From JBCFBK01 sp038562555 (GTDB lineage Bacteria > Bacteroidota > Bacteroidia > Bacteroidales > Prolixibacteraceae): 64,000 nt of DNA. The position numbers and the translations under genes were made by a program. The notes beneath the pieces are model-generated. The model made no database searches and had not been told where the DNA came from. It saw only the letters and a list, made by a program, of their open reading frames with translations. Positions within the stretch are counted from its first letter, which is position 1. Every line of letters starts with the position of its first letter. The stretch covers positions 124,001-188,000 of the forward strand of contig JBCFBK010000004.1 in assembly GCA_038562555.1 (NCBI GenBank). The letters are read 5' to 3'. Shown piece after piece: positions 8,429 to 17,766 of the stretch.

Positions 8429-8983
8429 ATGCGAAAATTAATTATGTGGAACATCATCACGCTTGATGGGTATTTCGAAGGAAAGGAAAACTGGGAACTA
8501 CCGTTTCACAACCTGGTTTGGGGGGAGGAACTTGAGAAACTGAGTATCGAACAACTGCATTCGGCCGATTACCTTGTGTTTGGACGGGTCACCTATGAAG
8601 GAATGGCAGCTTACTGGACAAAGGAAAAAGGAGAAATTGCCGACCTGATGAATGCCATTCCAAAGCTCATTTTTTCAAAAACATTGAAAGCAGTTGATTG
8701 GAATAATTCAACCCTGATAAAAGAGAATGCATCTGCTGAAATTTCGAAACTTAAAGTTCAAGGCGGAGGAGACATGTATGTATTTGGGAGTTCCAGCCTT
8801 TCCGAAACCTTCATCAATGATGATCTTTTTGATGAATATCGTATCGGAGTGGCCCCGGTAATCCTGGGCAGCGGACGTCCTTTGTTCAGCCAGGGAATTG
8901 CGTCCCGGACCTTATCGCTTATTTCCACCCAACAGCTTTCGAACGGCGGTGTGGTGTTAAAATTTGCGAAATTCTGGACCTGA
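8429..8983 (+). CDS. Dihydrofolate reductase family protein (RibD C-terminal domain)
   Basis: 184 residues from ATG 8429; the in-frame start at 8366 would add a non-conserved leader. Family signs: 'RKLIMWNIITLDGYFEG' at the N-terminus, 'YLVFGRVTYEGMAAYW', 'PKLIFSKTLKAVDWNNSTLI', 'ISKLKVQGGGDMYVFGSSSLSETFI' (the nucleotide-binding GGxxxYxxGS-like loop) and 'IGVAPVILGSGRPLF'. These are NADPH-dependent reductases related to RibD and DHFR; in standalone form they have no fixed substrate and usually appear as stress or accessory enzymes. It is preceded by a terminator, and no riboflavin gene is nearby, so the substrate is unknown. Confidence 0.9.
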   Translation: MRKLIMWNIITLDGYFEGKENWELPFHNLVWGEELEKLSIEQLHSADYLVFGRVTYEGMAAYWTKEKGEIADLMNAIPKLIFSKTLKAVDWNNSTLIKENASAEISKLKVQGGGDMYVFGSSSLSETFINDDLFDEYRIGVAPVILGSGRPLFSQGIASRTLSLISTQQLSNGGVVLKFAKFWT

Positions 8984-9015
8984 GGCTGACCGCTCAGTGC
9001 ATCGGGTTCAAAAAT

Positions 9016-9366
9016 GTGAAAAAGACGCTTGCAAGGGAGGCTTTGATTAAGCGGGTACAACCTAAAGATCCAATGACTTACTTGTGGTTTATTGGCGTTA
9101 ATCTTGCCGATCAGGATAAAGGGATCGGCAGTAAATTGCTTCAATCTGTTATTGACCATGGCATACAGAATGAAAGACCCATTTTTGCTATAGTGCCCCG
9201 TCCACTTCTGTCTGCCAAACTTCCATTTTTTAGAACATATCATCAGAAAGAATATTCGGAACCCGTATATTTGCCAAAATGTTTCTGCAGGGGTTTGCCT
9301 GGCGAAAGGACGACTCCTGCAAGAAAACTAACTGCACTGTGGATAAAAGGATTATTGAGACGATGA
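9016..9366 (+). pseudogene. GNAT acetyltransferase remnant
   Basis: This frame contains the core of a GNAT fold: 'MTYLWFIGVNLADQDKGIGSKLLQSVIDHGIQNERPI'. It includes strand beta4, the acetyl-CoA pyrophosphate loop (QDKGIGSKLL, the Q/RxxGxG motif A) and helix alpha3. The N-terminal strands are missing, since the frame opens only about 25 residues earlier at a GTG. After 'ERPI' the expected 'xxTSxxNxxFYxxxGF' end is lost and the sequence becomes unrelated. The tail overlaps the start of the sigma factor gene at 9339. I read it as a decayed acetyltransferase; a very short functional protein is unlikely. Confidence 0.55.
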
Positions 9367-9911
9367 AAAAGGCTGATGAACAGGCTTTCGAGCTGTTGTT
9401 CCGGAAGTATTATGTGCGGCTTTGCGGTTTTGCCAATAAATTCGTATACGATCCCATCGAATCGGAAGAAATTGTACAGGAAGTCTTTTTGAATGTCTGG
9501 CGTAAAAGGGAACAGTTGAACCTGAATGCCGGGTTGAGTGCTTATCTGTTCCGTTCTGTGCAAAACATAAGCCTTAATTTTATTGAGCATCGAAAAGTGG
9601 TGAATAGCTATTATGCGGTGATCTCAAAGGCTTATGAGAATTCAATAAACGACTTGTCGGCCGAGAGCGAGCTCCATTATACGGAACTGAATCAGAGGGT
9701 CGAAAAAGCCATTGCTGCATTGCCCGTCGAATGCAGAAGAATTTTCCAGATGAGCAGGACTGAAGGATTGAAATACGTAGAGATTGCTGCTCAGCTTGGC
9801 ATCTCGGTTAAAACAGTGGAAACTCAAATGAGTCGGGCGCTGGCAAAGCTGAAGACTGAACTAAAAGATTTCCTGACGATTCTTCTGATTAGCCTTTTTA
9901 TGAACAGTTGA
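9339..9911 (+). CDS. ECF-type RNA polymerase sigma-70 factor (PUL regulator)
   Basis: About 190 residues from the GTG at 9339 ('DKRIIETMKKADEQAFELLF'); the ATG at 9363 is the alternative. Region sigma2 reads 'AFELLFRKYYVRLCGFANKFV..IESEEIVQEVFLNVWRKR', and sigma4 reads 'LPVECRRIFQMSRTEGLKYVEIAAQLGISVKTVETQMSRALAKLK' with the helix-turn-helix. ECF sigma factors of this type are held by a FecR anti-sigma protein and released when the STN domain of a SusC senses its glycan. The partner FecR follows after 172 bases, then SusC/SusD, the canonical sigma-antisigma-transporter order. Confidence 0.95.
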   Translation: MDKRIIETMKKADEQAFELLFRKYYVRLCGFANKFVYDPIESEEIVQEVFLNVWRKREQLNLNAGLSAYLFRSVQNISLNFIEHRKVVNSYYAVISKAYENSINDLSAESELHYTELNQRVEKAIAALPVECRRIFQMSRTEGLKYVEIAAQLGISVKTVETQMSRALAKLKTELKDFLTILLISLFMNS

Positions 9912-10083
9912 AAGAAGATTTGATCATAGTTTTAAGGCGATCGGATATCGGGCATCATCGAAAACAGGCTGCATTTTGGCTTATCCTCACACTCCATCTT
10001 TAGCAATAGCAAATTTTTTTTTCTGCTTCTTGTCAGGGTAAAGCCATAGTCAACTGTATAAGCATAATGAATAAACCACACAA

Positions 10084-11151
10084 ATGGAACAATCGGTTAG
10101 TAATAAACTGTTGTTACGGTTTCTTAAAAAAGAAACATCGGAAGAAGAGAATGAAATGATCCTGACCTGGATTTCATGTTCGGAGGAAAACCGTGAGGAA
10201 TTCCGACAAATCCACCGGGCTTTTCACCTGAGTGGAACAAGACAGTTTGAAGCCGGAGTCGACATTGAGGCAGCCTGGGAGAAATTATTCAGTCGGGTGT
10301 CGGCGATTACAAAGCAAGATCTGTCTGTTGATACTTTGGTTGAGCGGAAGCCGGGCTCCGGCCGAAGACAGCAGGGGGAACAAAGGAAGCAGCGTGATTT
10401 GGGTTCTGCGAATAATGTTATCTGGAAGGTTGCAGCATCTGTGGCGATCATGCTGTCAATTGGGTTCGGCAGTCTGTGGGGGCTTCAACATTTTTCCAAT
10501 CAATCCGGTACTGCGAATATCCGGATCGAATCGCCCGCGGGGGAGAAATCGAAAGTCGTATTGGTTGATGGAACTCAGGTTTGGTTGAATTCGCAAACCA
10601 TCTTGAATTACAATGCTTCAGAACCCAGAAGTGTGAAGTTGGAAGGAGAGGCCTACTTTGATGTTGCAAAAGATCGCAAACATCCGTTTGAGGTGATGAC
10701 GGCATCAGGCCTGAAAGTAACGGTACTGGGAACGAAGTTCAATTTGCGTAGTTTTGCAAATGAAAATCGGGTTGAAACGACACTGGAAGAAGGTGAAGTG
10801 ATAATTACGGGCGTTGATGCCGAAAGGCCCGTCCGGCTGGAACCGGGACAACAGGCCGGTTTTGACATTCGCAACAAACAATTTCATATCAAAAATGTGT
10901 CCCCTGACATTTATTCTGTTTGGAAAAACAATGAATTGCGTTTTACAGATACGTCGTTCCGGGATCTCGTTCCTCGCATTGAACGCTGGTATGGGATAAA
11001 CGTTGATCTGGATCCGGCGATCAGTATAACAGATCGCTTTACCATGACCATAAAAACGGAAAGCCTGCGGGAGTTGCTGACCATGATGCAATTAACTTCA
11101 AAATTTGACTATGAAATAAGCGGAGAAGAAGTAACCATATCGAATAAATAA
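10084..11151 (+). CDS. FecR-family anti-sigma factor (intact)
   Basis: 355 residues, full length for the family. Parts in order: an N-terminal cytoplasmic helical domain that binds sigma ('LLLRFLKKETSEEENEMILTWI'); a single membrane helix at about residues 117-138; the periplasmic FecR beta domain ('IRIESPAGEKSKVVLVDGTQVWLNSQT', 'GEAYFDVAKDRKHPFEV', 'LGTKFNLRSF', 'LEPGQQAGF'); and a C-terminal STN-like DUF4974 domain ('LRFTDTSFRDLVPRIERWYGI' to 'ISGEEVTIS'). It relays the signal from the STN domain of the downstream SusC to the upstream sigma factor. It is the only complete FecR in the window and serves as the reference for the broken copies near 31.9-33.6 kb and 58.0-58.8 kb. Confidence 0.95.
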   Translation: MEQSVSNKLLLRFLKKETSEEENEMILTWISCSEENREEFRQIHRAFHLSGTRQFEAGVDIEAAWEKLFSRVSAITKQDLSVDTLVERKPGSGRRQQGEQRKQRDLGSANNVIWKVAASVAIMLSIGFGSLWGLQHFSNQSGTANIRIESPAGEKSKVVLVDGTQVWLNSQTILNYNASEPRSVKLEGEAYFDVAKDRKHPFEVMTASGLKVTVLGTKFNLRSFANENRVETTLEEGEVIITGVDAERPVRLEPGQQAGFDIRNKQFHIKNVSPDIYSVWKNNELRFTDTSFRDLVPRIERWYGINVDLDPAISITDRFTMTIKTESLRELLTMMQLTSKFDYEISGEEVTISNK

Positions 11152-11154
11152 AAA

Positions 11155-11184
11155 AGGAGGAAAGTGTTGCTGCACCGTCCTCCT
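11155..11184 (+). promoter_or_regulatory. Hairpin in the fecR-susC leader
   Basis: A 7-bp stem (11155-11161 with 11178-11184, AGGAGGA/TCCTCCT) begins 4 bases after the fecR stop and 54 bases before the susC start. Equivalent hairpins precede the susC genes at 33787 and 58931. It probably ends or attenuates the regulator transcript, or lies in the susC leader. The sequence differs between loci while the position is kept. Confidence 0.55.
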
Positions 11185-11237
11185 CATAATTACGCTGACA
11201 ACGTAATCAAGTTTTTAAACATTAAGAAAACAAATTT

Positions 11238-14200
11238 ATGAAAAAAAACCGATTTAATTTTCATGACAGGTATAGTATGTCCTGTTTGAAGCAAACTTAC
11301 AGAGTTATGAAACTGACGACATTTTTTCTATTCGTCCTGTTTTTCCAGGTATCTGCAGGGGTTTTTTCCCAAAACAACGGGCGATTCACCATCAAGGCCG
11401 AGCAGAAAGCGATCCAAAGCATTCTGAAACAGATCGAAGAAGAGACCAATTACACGTTCATGTATAATAGGAATAATATTGATGTGGACCGAAAAACCGA
11501 CATCAATATGGAAGTGAACGATATCGAAGAGGTGCTGGATGTACTGTTCAAAGGTACCAATGTAAAGTATCGTTCATTCAATCACAATTACGTCCTGTAT
11601 ACGGAAGGCGGGACACCAGAGATGCAATCCCAACAAGTCGTGTCAGTTTCCGGAAAAGTGACCGACTCTTCCGGTGGTCCGCTGCCAGGAGTAACACTGG
11701 TCATAAAGGGAAGCACCCAGGGAACCATTACAGACGCCGACGGAAAATACAATCTCCCCAATGTCCCGGCTAACGCCACGTTAGCTTTCTCTTTCGTAGG
11801 CATGAAGACCCAGGAGGTTGCTGTATCCGGCAAATTGGTCATTAATGTGACCATGGCCGAAGAGACCGTGGGCATTGAAGAGGTGGTGGCTGTTGGATAT
11901 GGCGTTCAGAAAAAGAGTGTCGTGACGGCGGCGATAAGCCGGGTAACTGCTGACGAACTTGACATTGAAAAGCCAACAAACGTCCAAAACGCAATGAAGG
12001 GAAAGGTTTCCGGCGTACAGATCACATCCAATTCCGGACAGCCGGGAAGTGACTCCAAAATCTACATCCGCGGTATCGGGACGGTCAACGATGCAAGCCC
12101 CCTATACGTAATTGACGGCATGCCGTCTTCAAACGGGATAAATTATCTTAATCCATCTGATATTGCATCCATCGAAATCCTTAAAGATGCTGCTTCTGCT
12201 GCAATCTACGGTGCACGCGGCGCTAACGGGGTAGTGCTTGTAACCACTAAAAGCGGTAAGAACCAGAAAGCCGTTTTCAACTACGCATACTCTTACGGGT
12301 TCCAGAATCCTGAAAAAAAGACCAATCTGCTTAGCAGCAGCGACTACCAGATGCTCATGAATGAAATGGGTAAAACCTCGGGACGGGGAGATAATTTCTA
12401 TTTTCCTGCAGTTTCGAACGTTAATACCGACTGGCAGGACGTCCTGACATACCATGACGCACCGGTACAGAACCATAAAATGTCGCTTTCAGGCGGAACT
12501 GAGAAGAGCACATACTATGCTTCCCTCAGTATTCTCGACCAGAGTGGTATTTTTGCAAAGGGATATTCTGATTTCGAACGTTACAATGCACGTCTGAATG
12601 TAAGCAATGTGTTGTTAGACACAAACGAACGCAGCTGGCTCACCAAAATTGTTTTCGGTGCCAAGACAAGCTATAACTATTCTAAAACGTTGGGTAGCAG
12701 CATCGGTAACAGCGAAGCAGGTGGTATTATAGCATCGATGAACATGTTACCGCCGACCGAACCGGTTTATCAGACCGATCCTGCTCAAGTAGATATATAT
12801 AAGTCGATATATCCCAACTATTTGACCTCTCCTGACGGCAGGGTTTACAATATAATCAACATGAGAGAAATAGTGAATCCGCTTGCCGCTTTACAGGCGC
12901 GCAACAACTCACTTAGCGAACCACAGATTTTTACGGCCAATTTCGACCTTACATTCACATTGCTGCCCGACCTTATCTATAAAACCACTGCGGATTTCGA
13001 ATGGTCATCAGGAGCGAGCAGAGGATATACACCAAAATACGATCTCAATACAGACCAGAAGAGCGTTGATGCCTACGTATGGAATTCACTCAGCAGGGGT
13101 AAAGTATGGCAATGGGAGAACACGCTGAATTATATAAAGAAAATCGGCAAAAATAACTTTGTTCTGTTGGCAGGTACATCTCTCCAGTCAGGCTTTTGGC
13201 AATGGATGAACGGTACCCGTTACGACCCGATAGAGCTGAGCCTTGATAAATCTTTCCTCGATATTTCGGGAGCCACGGCAGGCGATTCGCGAGACCGTGT
13301 TAGCGGAAGTGCCTCAGATAGCCGGATGCAATCATTTTTCGGAAGACTGAGTTACAACTACGATGAAAAATATATGCTCGAAACCACTGTCCGCCGTGAC
13401 GGTTCGTCGAATTTCGGCCCGAACCATAAATTCGGTACATTCCCTTCTGTATCTGCCGGATGGGTTATCTCAAGAGAAGATTTCATGGGAAGAACCTCTT
13501 CTTGGCTCAACTTCGCAAAATTACGCGCAAGCTGGGGACAAAACGGTAACGACCGTATCGGCGCATTTGGATATACCACGACCATCGTAACAGGAGACTA
13601 TCGTGCTGTTATAGACAATACGGTTATGCAGGGTGCGAGACCGAGTGGATATTCCAATCCTAACCTCAAGTGGGAAACTTCGGAGCAGACAGATTTAGGG
13701 GTTGACCTCAGGTTCCTCAACAATTCGCTGAGCATAACAGCAGACTATTTCAGCAAAAAGACGAAAGACATGCTTTTCGATCTTCCTTTGCCTGATTATG
13801 CCGGTTATCCTTCAATTCGCACCAATACAGGAACTGTAAGCAATAAAGGCGTCGAACTGGATGCATCATACAAATTCAGTATTGGTGAGGCCAATTTCGG
13901 ACTTACAACCAATGCTTCCTATGTTAAGAATGAGGTAACCGATCAGGGGGATTCGAACGTTCCGGTGTCGATAGATGGTATCGGCGGTGGTCTCGGAGGT
14001 TCGGTGACATGGCGTGCCAACGGATATCCTTACGGATTCTATTACGGATATGTGTCGAACGGAATTTTCCAGAATCAGACAGAAGTTGATGCTGCGATCC
14101 AGGATAATGCGGTTGTTGGAGGAATACGCTGGAAAGACACCGACAACAGCGGACGTATCGACGGAGGAGACCGTACTATGATTGGAAAACCAAATCCCGA

Positions 14201-14687
14201 CTGGATATACGGATTTTCATTAAACGGTGATTATAAGAATTTTGATTTCAGTGTATTATTACAGGGAGTACAGGGAAATGAAATATACAAACTATACCGA
14301 CGCGGCAACGTTACGCGCGCCAATTTCGACGAAGCATGGCTTGGACGCTGGCATGGTGAAGGAACTTCCAACAAATATCCGATACTTTATGAAGGTAATA
14401 TTACCCCGACTGGCGGTGATACGGGTGCGAACACAGTTTCTGACCTTTATGTAGAAAATGGTTCGTATCTGCGCCTGAAAGTATTGCAGATAGGTTATAC
14501 CCTGCCTGCATCGCTTACCACAAAAGCGCTTATAAGCAATCTGCGTCTCTATATTCAGGGCGAAAACCTTGTGACTTTCACTAAATATACCGGACTCGAC
14601 CCTGAAGTTGGCACGCGTAACGGATTCGACGGGGGTACATATCCTCAGGCCAGAACCTTGACTCTCGGAGTAAATGTTTCATTTTAA
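11238..14687 (+). CDS. SusC/RagA-family TonB-dependent transporter with STN domain
   Basis: 1149 residues, complete. An extended Bacteroidota signal peptide ('MKLTTFFLFVLFFQVSAGVFSQ') is followed by an STN domain (about residues 50-125: 'FTIKAEQKAIQSILKQIEEETNYTFMYN'), a carboxypeptidase-regulatory-like domain ('VSGKVTDSSGGPLPGVTLVIKGSTQGTITDADGKY'), a TonB-box-like 'EEVVAVGYGVQKK', a plug ('IYIRGIGTVNDASPLYVIDGMPS', 'ILKDAASAAIYGARGANGVVLVTTK') and the barrel ending 'LTLGVNVSF'. It imports oligosaccharide with its SusD, and the STN domain signals through FecR (10084) to the ECF sigma at 9339. All modules are intact, so this PUL has a complete switch. Confidence 0.97.
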   Translation: MKKNRFNFHDRYSMSCLKQTYRVMKLTTFFLFVLFFQVSAGVFSQNNGRFTIKAEQKAIQSILKQIEEETNYTFMYNRNNIDVDRKTDINMEVNDIEEVLDVLFKGTNVKYRSFNHNYVLYTEGGTPEMQSQQVVSVSGKVTDSSGGPLPGVTLVIKGSTQGTITDADGKYNLPNVPANATLAFSFVGMKTQEVAVSGKLVINVTMAEETVGIEEVVAVGYGVQKKSVVTAAISRVTADELDIEKPTNVQNAMKGKVSGVQITSNSGQPGSDSKIYIRGIGTVNDASPLYVIDGMPSSNGINYLNPSDIASIEILKDAASAAIYGARGANGVVLVTTKSGKNQKAVFNYAYSYGFQNPEKKTNLLSSSDYQMLMNEMGKTSGRGDNFYFPAVSNVNTDWQDVLTYHDAPVQNHKMSLSGGTEKSTYYASLSILDQSGIFAKGYSDFERYNARLNVSNVLLDTNERSWLTKIVFGAKTSYNYSKTLGSSIGNSEAGGIIASMNMLPPTEPVYQTDPAQVDIYKSIYPNYLTSPDGRVYNIINMREIVNPLAALQARNNSLSEPQIFTANFDLTFTLLPDLIYKTTADFEWSSGASRGYTPKYDLNTDQKSVDAYVWNSLSRGKVWQWENTLNYIKKIGKNNFVLLAGTSLQSGFWQWMNGTRYDPIELSLDKSFLDISGATAGDSRDRVSGSASDSRMQSFFGRLSYNYDEKYMLETTVRRDGSSNFGPNHKFGTFPSVSAGWVISREDFMGRTSSWLNFAKLRASWGQNGNDRIGAFGYTTTIVTGDYRAVIDNTVMQGARPSGYSNPNLKWETSEQTDLGVDLRFLNNSLSITADYFSKKTKDMLFDLPLPDYAGYPSIRTNTGTVSNKGVELDASYKFSIGEANFGLTTNASYVKNEVTDQGDSNVPVSIDGIGGGLGGSVTWRANGYPYGFYYGYVSNGIFQNQTEVDAAIQDNAVVGGIRWKDTDNSGRIDGGDRTMIGKPNPDWIYGFSLNGDYKNFDFSVLLQGVQGNEIYKLYRRGNVTRANFDEAWLGRWHGEGTSNKYPILYEGNITPTGGDTGANTVSDLYVENGSYLRLKVLQIGYTLPASLTTKALISNLRLYIQGENLVTFTKYTGLDPEVGTRNGFDGGTYPQARTLTLGVNVSF

Positions 14688-14737
14688 CACGAATTGTGAA
14701 TTACATACTGTTTAATATAAAAATAGAATCTGAATTT

Positions 14738-14873
14738 ATGAAACGAGCATGGAAGTCGTGGCTTCCGCCCAAGGAGGATGTTTCGGTTAAGCGAATGCAA
14801 AGCCAAACCTGTTTGGTCTTTGCTGAGCGTAGAAATATCTAACGAAGTGAATGTTTATATGCGAGTTCCATGC
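14738..14873. repeat. Interspersed repeat element, copy A (between susC and susD)
   Basis: The 17-base start at 14738-14754 is identical at 16 of 17 positions to 24700-24716, and both copies have CCCA about 14 bases further on. The element ends in TTCCATGC (14866-14873), the reverse complement of the GCATGGAA in its own 5' end. It lies in the 258-base gap between susC and susD, which is unusually long for that pair. No coding potential is seen. Confidence 0.6.
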
Positions 14874-14945
14874 CGTTGGTAAGCGTCTCAAAGTGACGAC
14901 GCGCAATACGCAAATTGTAGTTGAATAAATTGAAAAAATAAATGT

Positions 14946-16499
14946 ATGAAAAAGCTTATAATAATGTGCCTCGTTTTAACAGGGCTTGCATCTTGCGAAG
15001 ACTTCCTGGAGATCAATCCGCGGACACAAGTCTCCACCGAAGAATTCTACAAAACCGAAGATGGTGTAATGAAAGGTTTGTATGCTGTAATGAAAGAGGT
15101 TCAAAACCGCCTTATGGAGGTTCACGGCTACTCGACATTACTGTCCGATGAAGCAGAAACCGGTGGTGGTATAGGAGAAGGCGTATATAAATACAAATGG
15201 GATAATTTTACCTACACTCCGACAACATGCTTTAGTAATGAATGGTACACAGGTACTGGCTGGTGGAACGAATGGGATATGGGGCTTTATGTAGGAGTAG
15301 TGGCTGCGAACGTACTCATCGACGAAATGAGCCGCAGCGGACTCCGCGATGAGTTTATACGCCCAATTGACGCGGAAACACGTTTTTACAGGGCCCTCTT
15401 CTATACATATCTTTATATGGGCTACAAGGAAATTCCGCTGTTAAAAGGGCAAATAACTTCGATCAACGACCTGTACTCTTTTGGCAATGCATCGAGGAAA
15501 GAGGTCTATGATTTTCTCATGAATGACCTGGCCGACGAGATTATACAATATTTGCCGGAAAGGAGCGCCACCCAAAAGGGTCGCATCTGTCGTGATGCAG
15601 CAAAAGTATTGAGGACCAAAATAATCCTCTTCCAAAGGGACGAAAGCAAATATCCACAGGCGTTGGAGGATATGCGTGGCATTGCGAACAACACTTTTTA
15701 CGCACTTGACTCCGACTATAGACATGTTTGGCGCAAAGATGGCGAATGGGGACGCGAAAGCATATACGAAATTGGAATGGCCGGAGAAGGCTCAGGAATG
15801 AATAATAAGGTGGCCACAGTAGGAGGACGCGATATTGTAGACCCCCGTTCGGCTGAAGAGGACGGGCTCATGTCGGGATACGGCCAACTTACCATGACAT
15901 GGAAAATATACGACATGTTTGCACCCGGAGATTCAAGGCGCGACGGTACGATAATTGTATATGCCGATGAAGCCGCCGATGCACTCGCCAAGACAGGGCA
16001 AAACACATTCTCGGTAAGTTCCAATCAGGAAGGGATAAACCTTCAGAGAGGACTTCTCGGAAACTATAAATATCATCCGCGCAAGGAAGCATACACCACA
16101 GGTGGAGATCAGGTAAACAGTCAGAATATGTCGTTCCGTTTTTACCGTTTTTCTGATGTTCTGCTGCTTGGTGCCGAACTTAAAGTACGCATCAGCGGTA
16201 ATGCCGATCAGGAAGCACAGGGCTGGTTCGACATGGTGCGCGACCGCGCCTTCAAAGACCAGAATCAAAGGATTGAGCTTAATCAGGATAAAGAGGCCAA
16301 CTTAGATATCATTTTCCAGGAAAGGTTTTACGAATTTGCCTTTGAAATGCAGCGCTGGTTCGATATTCTGCGTTTCGATAAGGGAACGGAAATTTTAGGA
16401 AGTAAAGGCTGGACGGAAAAACATCGTTATTTCCCTATTGACCAGAATGAGATAGATCAGTCGAAAGGAGTATTGACACAAGATCCTGCATGGTTATAG
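14946..16499 (+). CDS. SusD/RagB-family nutrient-binding lipoprotein
   Basis: 517 residues. Lipoprotein signal 'IIMCLVLTGLASCEDFLEINPRTQVSTEEFYKTEDGVMKGL' with the Cys at about residue 17. SusD features: 'ETRFYRALFYTYLYMGYKEIPLL', 'RICRDAAKVLRTKIILF', 'RFYRFSDVLLLGAELKVRI', 'FQERFYEFAFEMQRWFDILRFDKG', and a C-terminal 'YFPIDQNEIDQSKGVLTQDPAWL'. It is the lid partner of the SusC at 11238. The 258-base gap between the two contains a repeat element. A strong hairpin terminator follows 19 bases after its stop, so the enzyme genes from 16783 on probably have their own promoter or depend on readthrough. Confidence 0.95.
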   Translation: MKKLIIMCLVLTGLASCEDFLEINPRTQVSTEEFYKTEDGVMKGLYAVMKEVQNRLMEVHGYSTLLSDEAETGGGIGEGVYKYKWDNFTYTPTTCFSNEWYTGTGWWNEWDMGLYVGVVAANVLIDEMSRSGLRDEFIRPIDAETRFYRALFYTYLYMGYKEIPLLKGQITSINDLYSFGNASRKEVYDFLMNDLADEIIQYLPERSATQKGRICRDAAKVLRTKIILFQRDESKYPQALEDMRGIANNTFYALDSDYRHVWRKDGEWGRESIYEIGMAGEGSGMNNKVATVGGRDIVDPRSAEEDGLMSGYGQLTMTWKIYDMFAPGDSRRDGTIIVYADEAADALAKTGQNTFSVSSNQEGINLQRGLLGNYKYHPRKEAYTTGGDQVNSQNMSFRFYRFSDVLLLGAELKVRISGNADQEAQGWFDMVRDRAFKDQNQRIELNQDKEANLDIIFQERFYEFAFEMQRWFDILRFDKGTEILGSKGWTEKHRYFPIDQNEIDQSKGVLTQDPAWL

Positions 16500-16518
16500 A
16501 AAAGCAGGCACTAGGTGA

Positions 16519-16558
16519 TGAAGCGCGCGGTCTCCATGTGCGTGCTGCGCGCTTCATT
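16519..16558 (+). terminator. Hairpin terminator after susD
   Basis: A perfect 11-bp stem, 16519-16529 with 16548-16558 (ATGAAGCGCGC and its complement), has an 18-base loop and is followed by TTTC. It lies 19 bases past the susD stop. Confidence 0.75.
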
Positions 16559-16782
16559 TCATAATCTCCTGCAATCACGCATTCCTCACTCAATGAAAAC
16601 CGGGTATTTTCGGAATCGGACAGATAAAAATAAGATATCATCTCTGTTTACGGAACCGATTATGCAGCCGTTTTCATCTTGGTACATCCTCAGCAAAATA
16701 GCCCGAAACATGGATTGTATGGAGATGAAAACGTTGAGGTGATCTGATTTTGATATTTAATGAACATATGACATCTGTTTGA

Positions 16783-17733
16783 ATGGAAAACACAAACACC
16801 TATCTTGCCCTCGACTTTGGAGGAACCAAACTTCTGGTCGGCGAACTTACCGATAAGGGCCTGGTTTTAAACATGAAAAGGTATAACACCGGCTATGTTG
16901 ATCAATTAAAAGCTCTGGAGATTATTACCGGTTCAGTTGATGACTACATGGCGACAGTTGGCTGGGCAACCGGCAAAAAACCAGCCGCGATGGGGATAGG
17001 TTTAATTGGGCGTGTGGATCATGACAACGGAATCTGGTGCCAGATCGACTCAAGGCGAAATCAGTCGATGGAACTGGCCTCCATATTGTCGGAGAAATAC
17101 GGAATGTTCTGTTTTATCGACAATGATGTAAAAAGCGCTGCCAAAGGCGAAAAATGGATGGGTAAAGGTGCCGGAACAGATCATTTCATTTATCTGAATG
17201 TGGGAACCGGGATTGCAGCTGCCGTTGTTGTTGACGGAAAGGTTATTCGTGGTGGCAATAACAATTCCGGCGAAGTTGGCCATACAAGCGTGGGTGTAAA
17301 CACGGGCATAAAATGTGGTTGTGGCCGCACCGATTGTGTAGAATTGATTGCCGCGGGTGTTGGTTTTGACAGACAAGCCCGGATGAATAAAGACAGTTTT
17401 TCTTCGGTTCTCAAAATATCCGAAGATAAGCCGGTGGATGTTCGCGAAGTGTACCGGCTGGCGAAGAATGCCGATGAACTTTGTCTTCATCTGGTGGAAC
17501 AGGCGTCAACGGCTTTGGCTAACCTGATCATGAACCTTGTCAGGGTGAGCGACCCGGAATTGGTCGTACTCGGCGGAGGCATTGTTTCCGACGAATACTT
17601 TTTTCAGAAAGTGCAGGCTAAGTTAAATCCTACCACTGTCCGCTTTGTAGCACAAGGCATTGTGTTAACAGCCCTCGATCCGCGTTTTGCGGGTTTGATT
17701 GGCGCCGGGGCACTGGCAAAAAACAGCTTTTAG
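16783..17733 (+). CDS. ROK-family sugar kinase (glucokinase/amino-sugar kinase type)
   Basis: 316 residues, usual ROK length. The N-terminal ATP-phosphate loop is 'LALDFGGTKLLVGEL'. The second motif 'MGIGLIGRVDHDNGIW' leads to 'FIDNDVKSAAKGEKWMGKG', with the catalytic Asp in IDND. 'IYLNVGTGIAAAVVVDGKVIRGG' and 'GEVGHTSV' follow, then the zinc-binding 'CGCGRTDCVE' cysteine cluster of ROK proteins. It phosphorylates a hexose or hexosamine in the cytoplasm. The adjacent deaminase of the NagB/AgaI family (33 bases away) and MFS transporter suggest glucosamine, N-acetylglucosamine or a related amino sugar; this is inferred from context. No DNA-binding domain is present, so it is not a NagC-type regulator. 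Confidence 0.92.
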   Translation: MENTNTYLALDFGGTKLLVGELTDKGLVLNMKRYNTGYVDQLKALEIITGSVDDYMATVGWATGKKPAAMGIGLIGRVDHDNGIWCQIDSRRNQSMELASILSEKYGMFCFIDNDVKSAAKGEKWMGKGAGTDHFIYLNVGTGIAAAVVVDGKVIRGGNNNSGEVGHTSVGVNTGIKCGCGRTDCVELIAAGVGFDRQARMNKDSFSSVLKISEDKPVDVREVYRLAKNADELCLHLVEQASTALANLIMNLVRVSDPELVVLGGGIVSDEYFFQKVQAKLNPTTVRFVAQGIVLTALDPRFAGLIGAGALAKNSF

Positions 17734-17766
17734 TAAAAACTGGAATTCATATAAGACAGATACTAC

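Noticed and set aside
16783..17733. ROK protein as a NagC-type transcription regulator
   Set aside because: There is no N-terminal helix-turn-helix; the protein begins directly with the ATP-binding loop, so it is a kinase.
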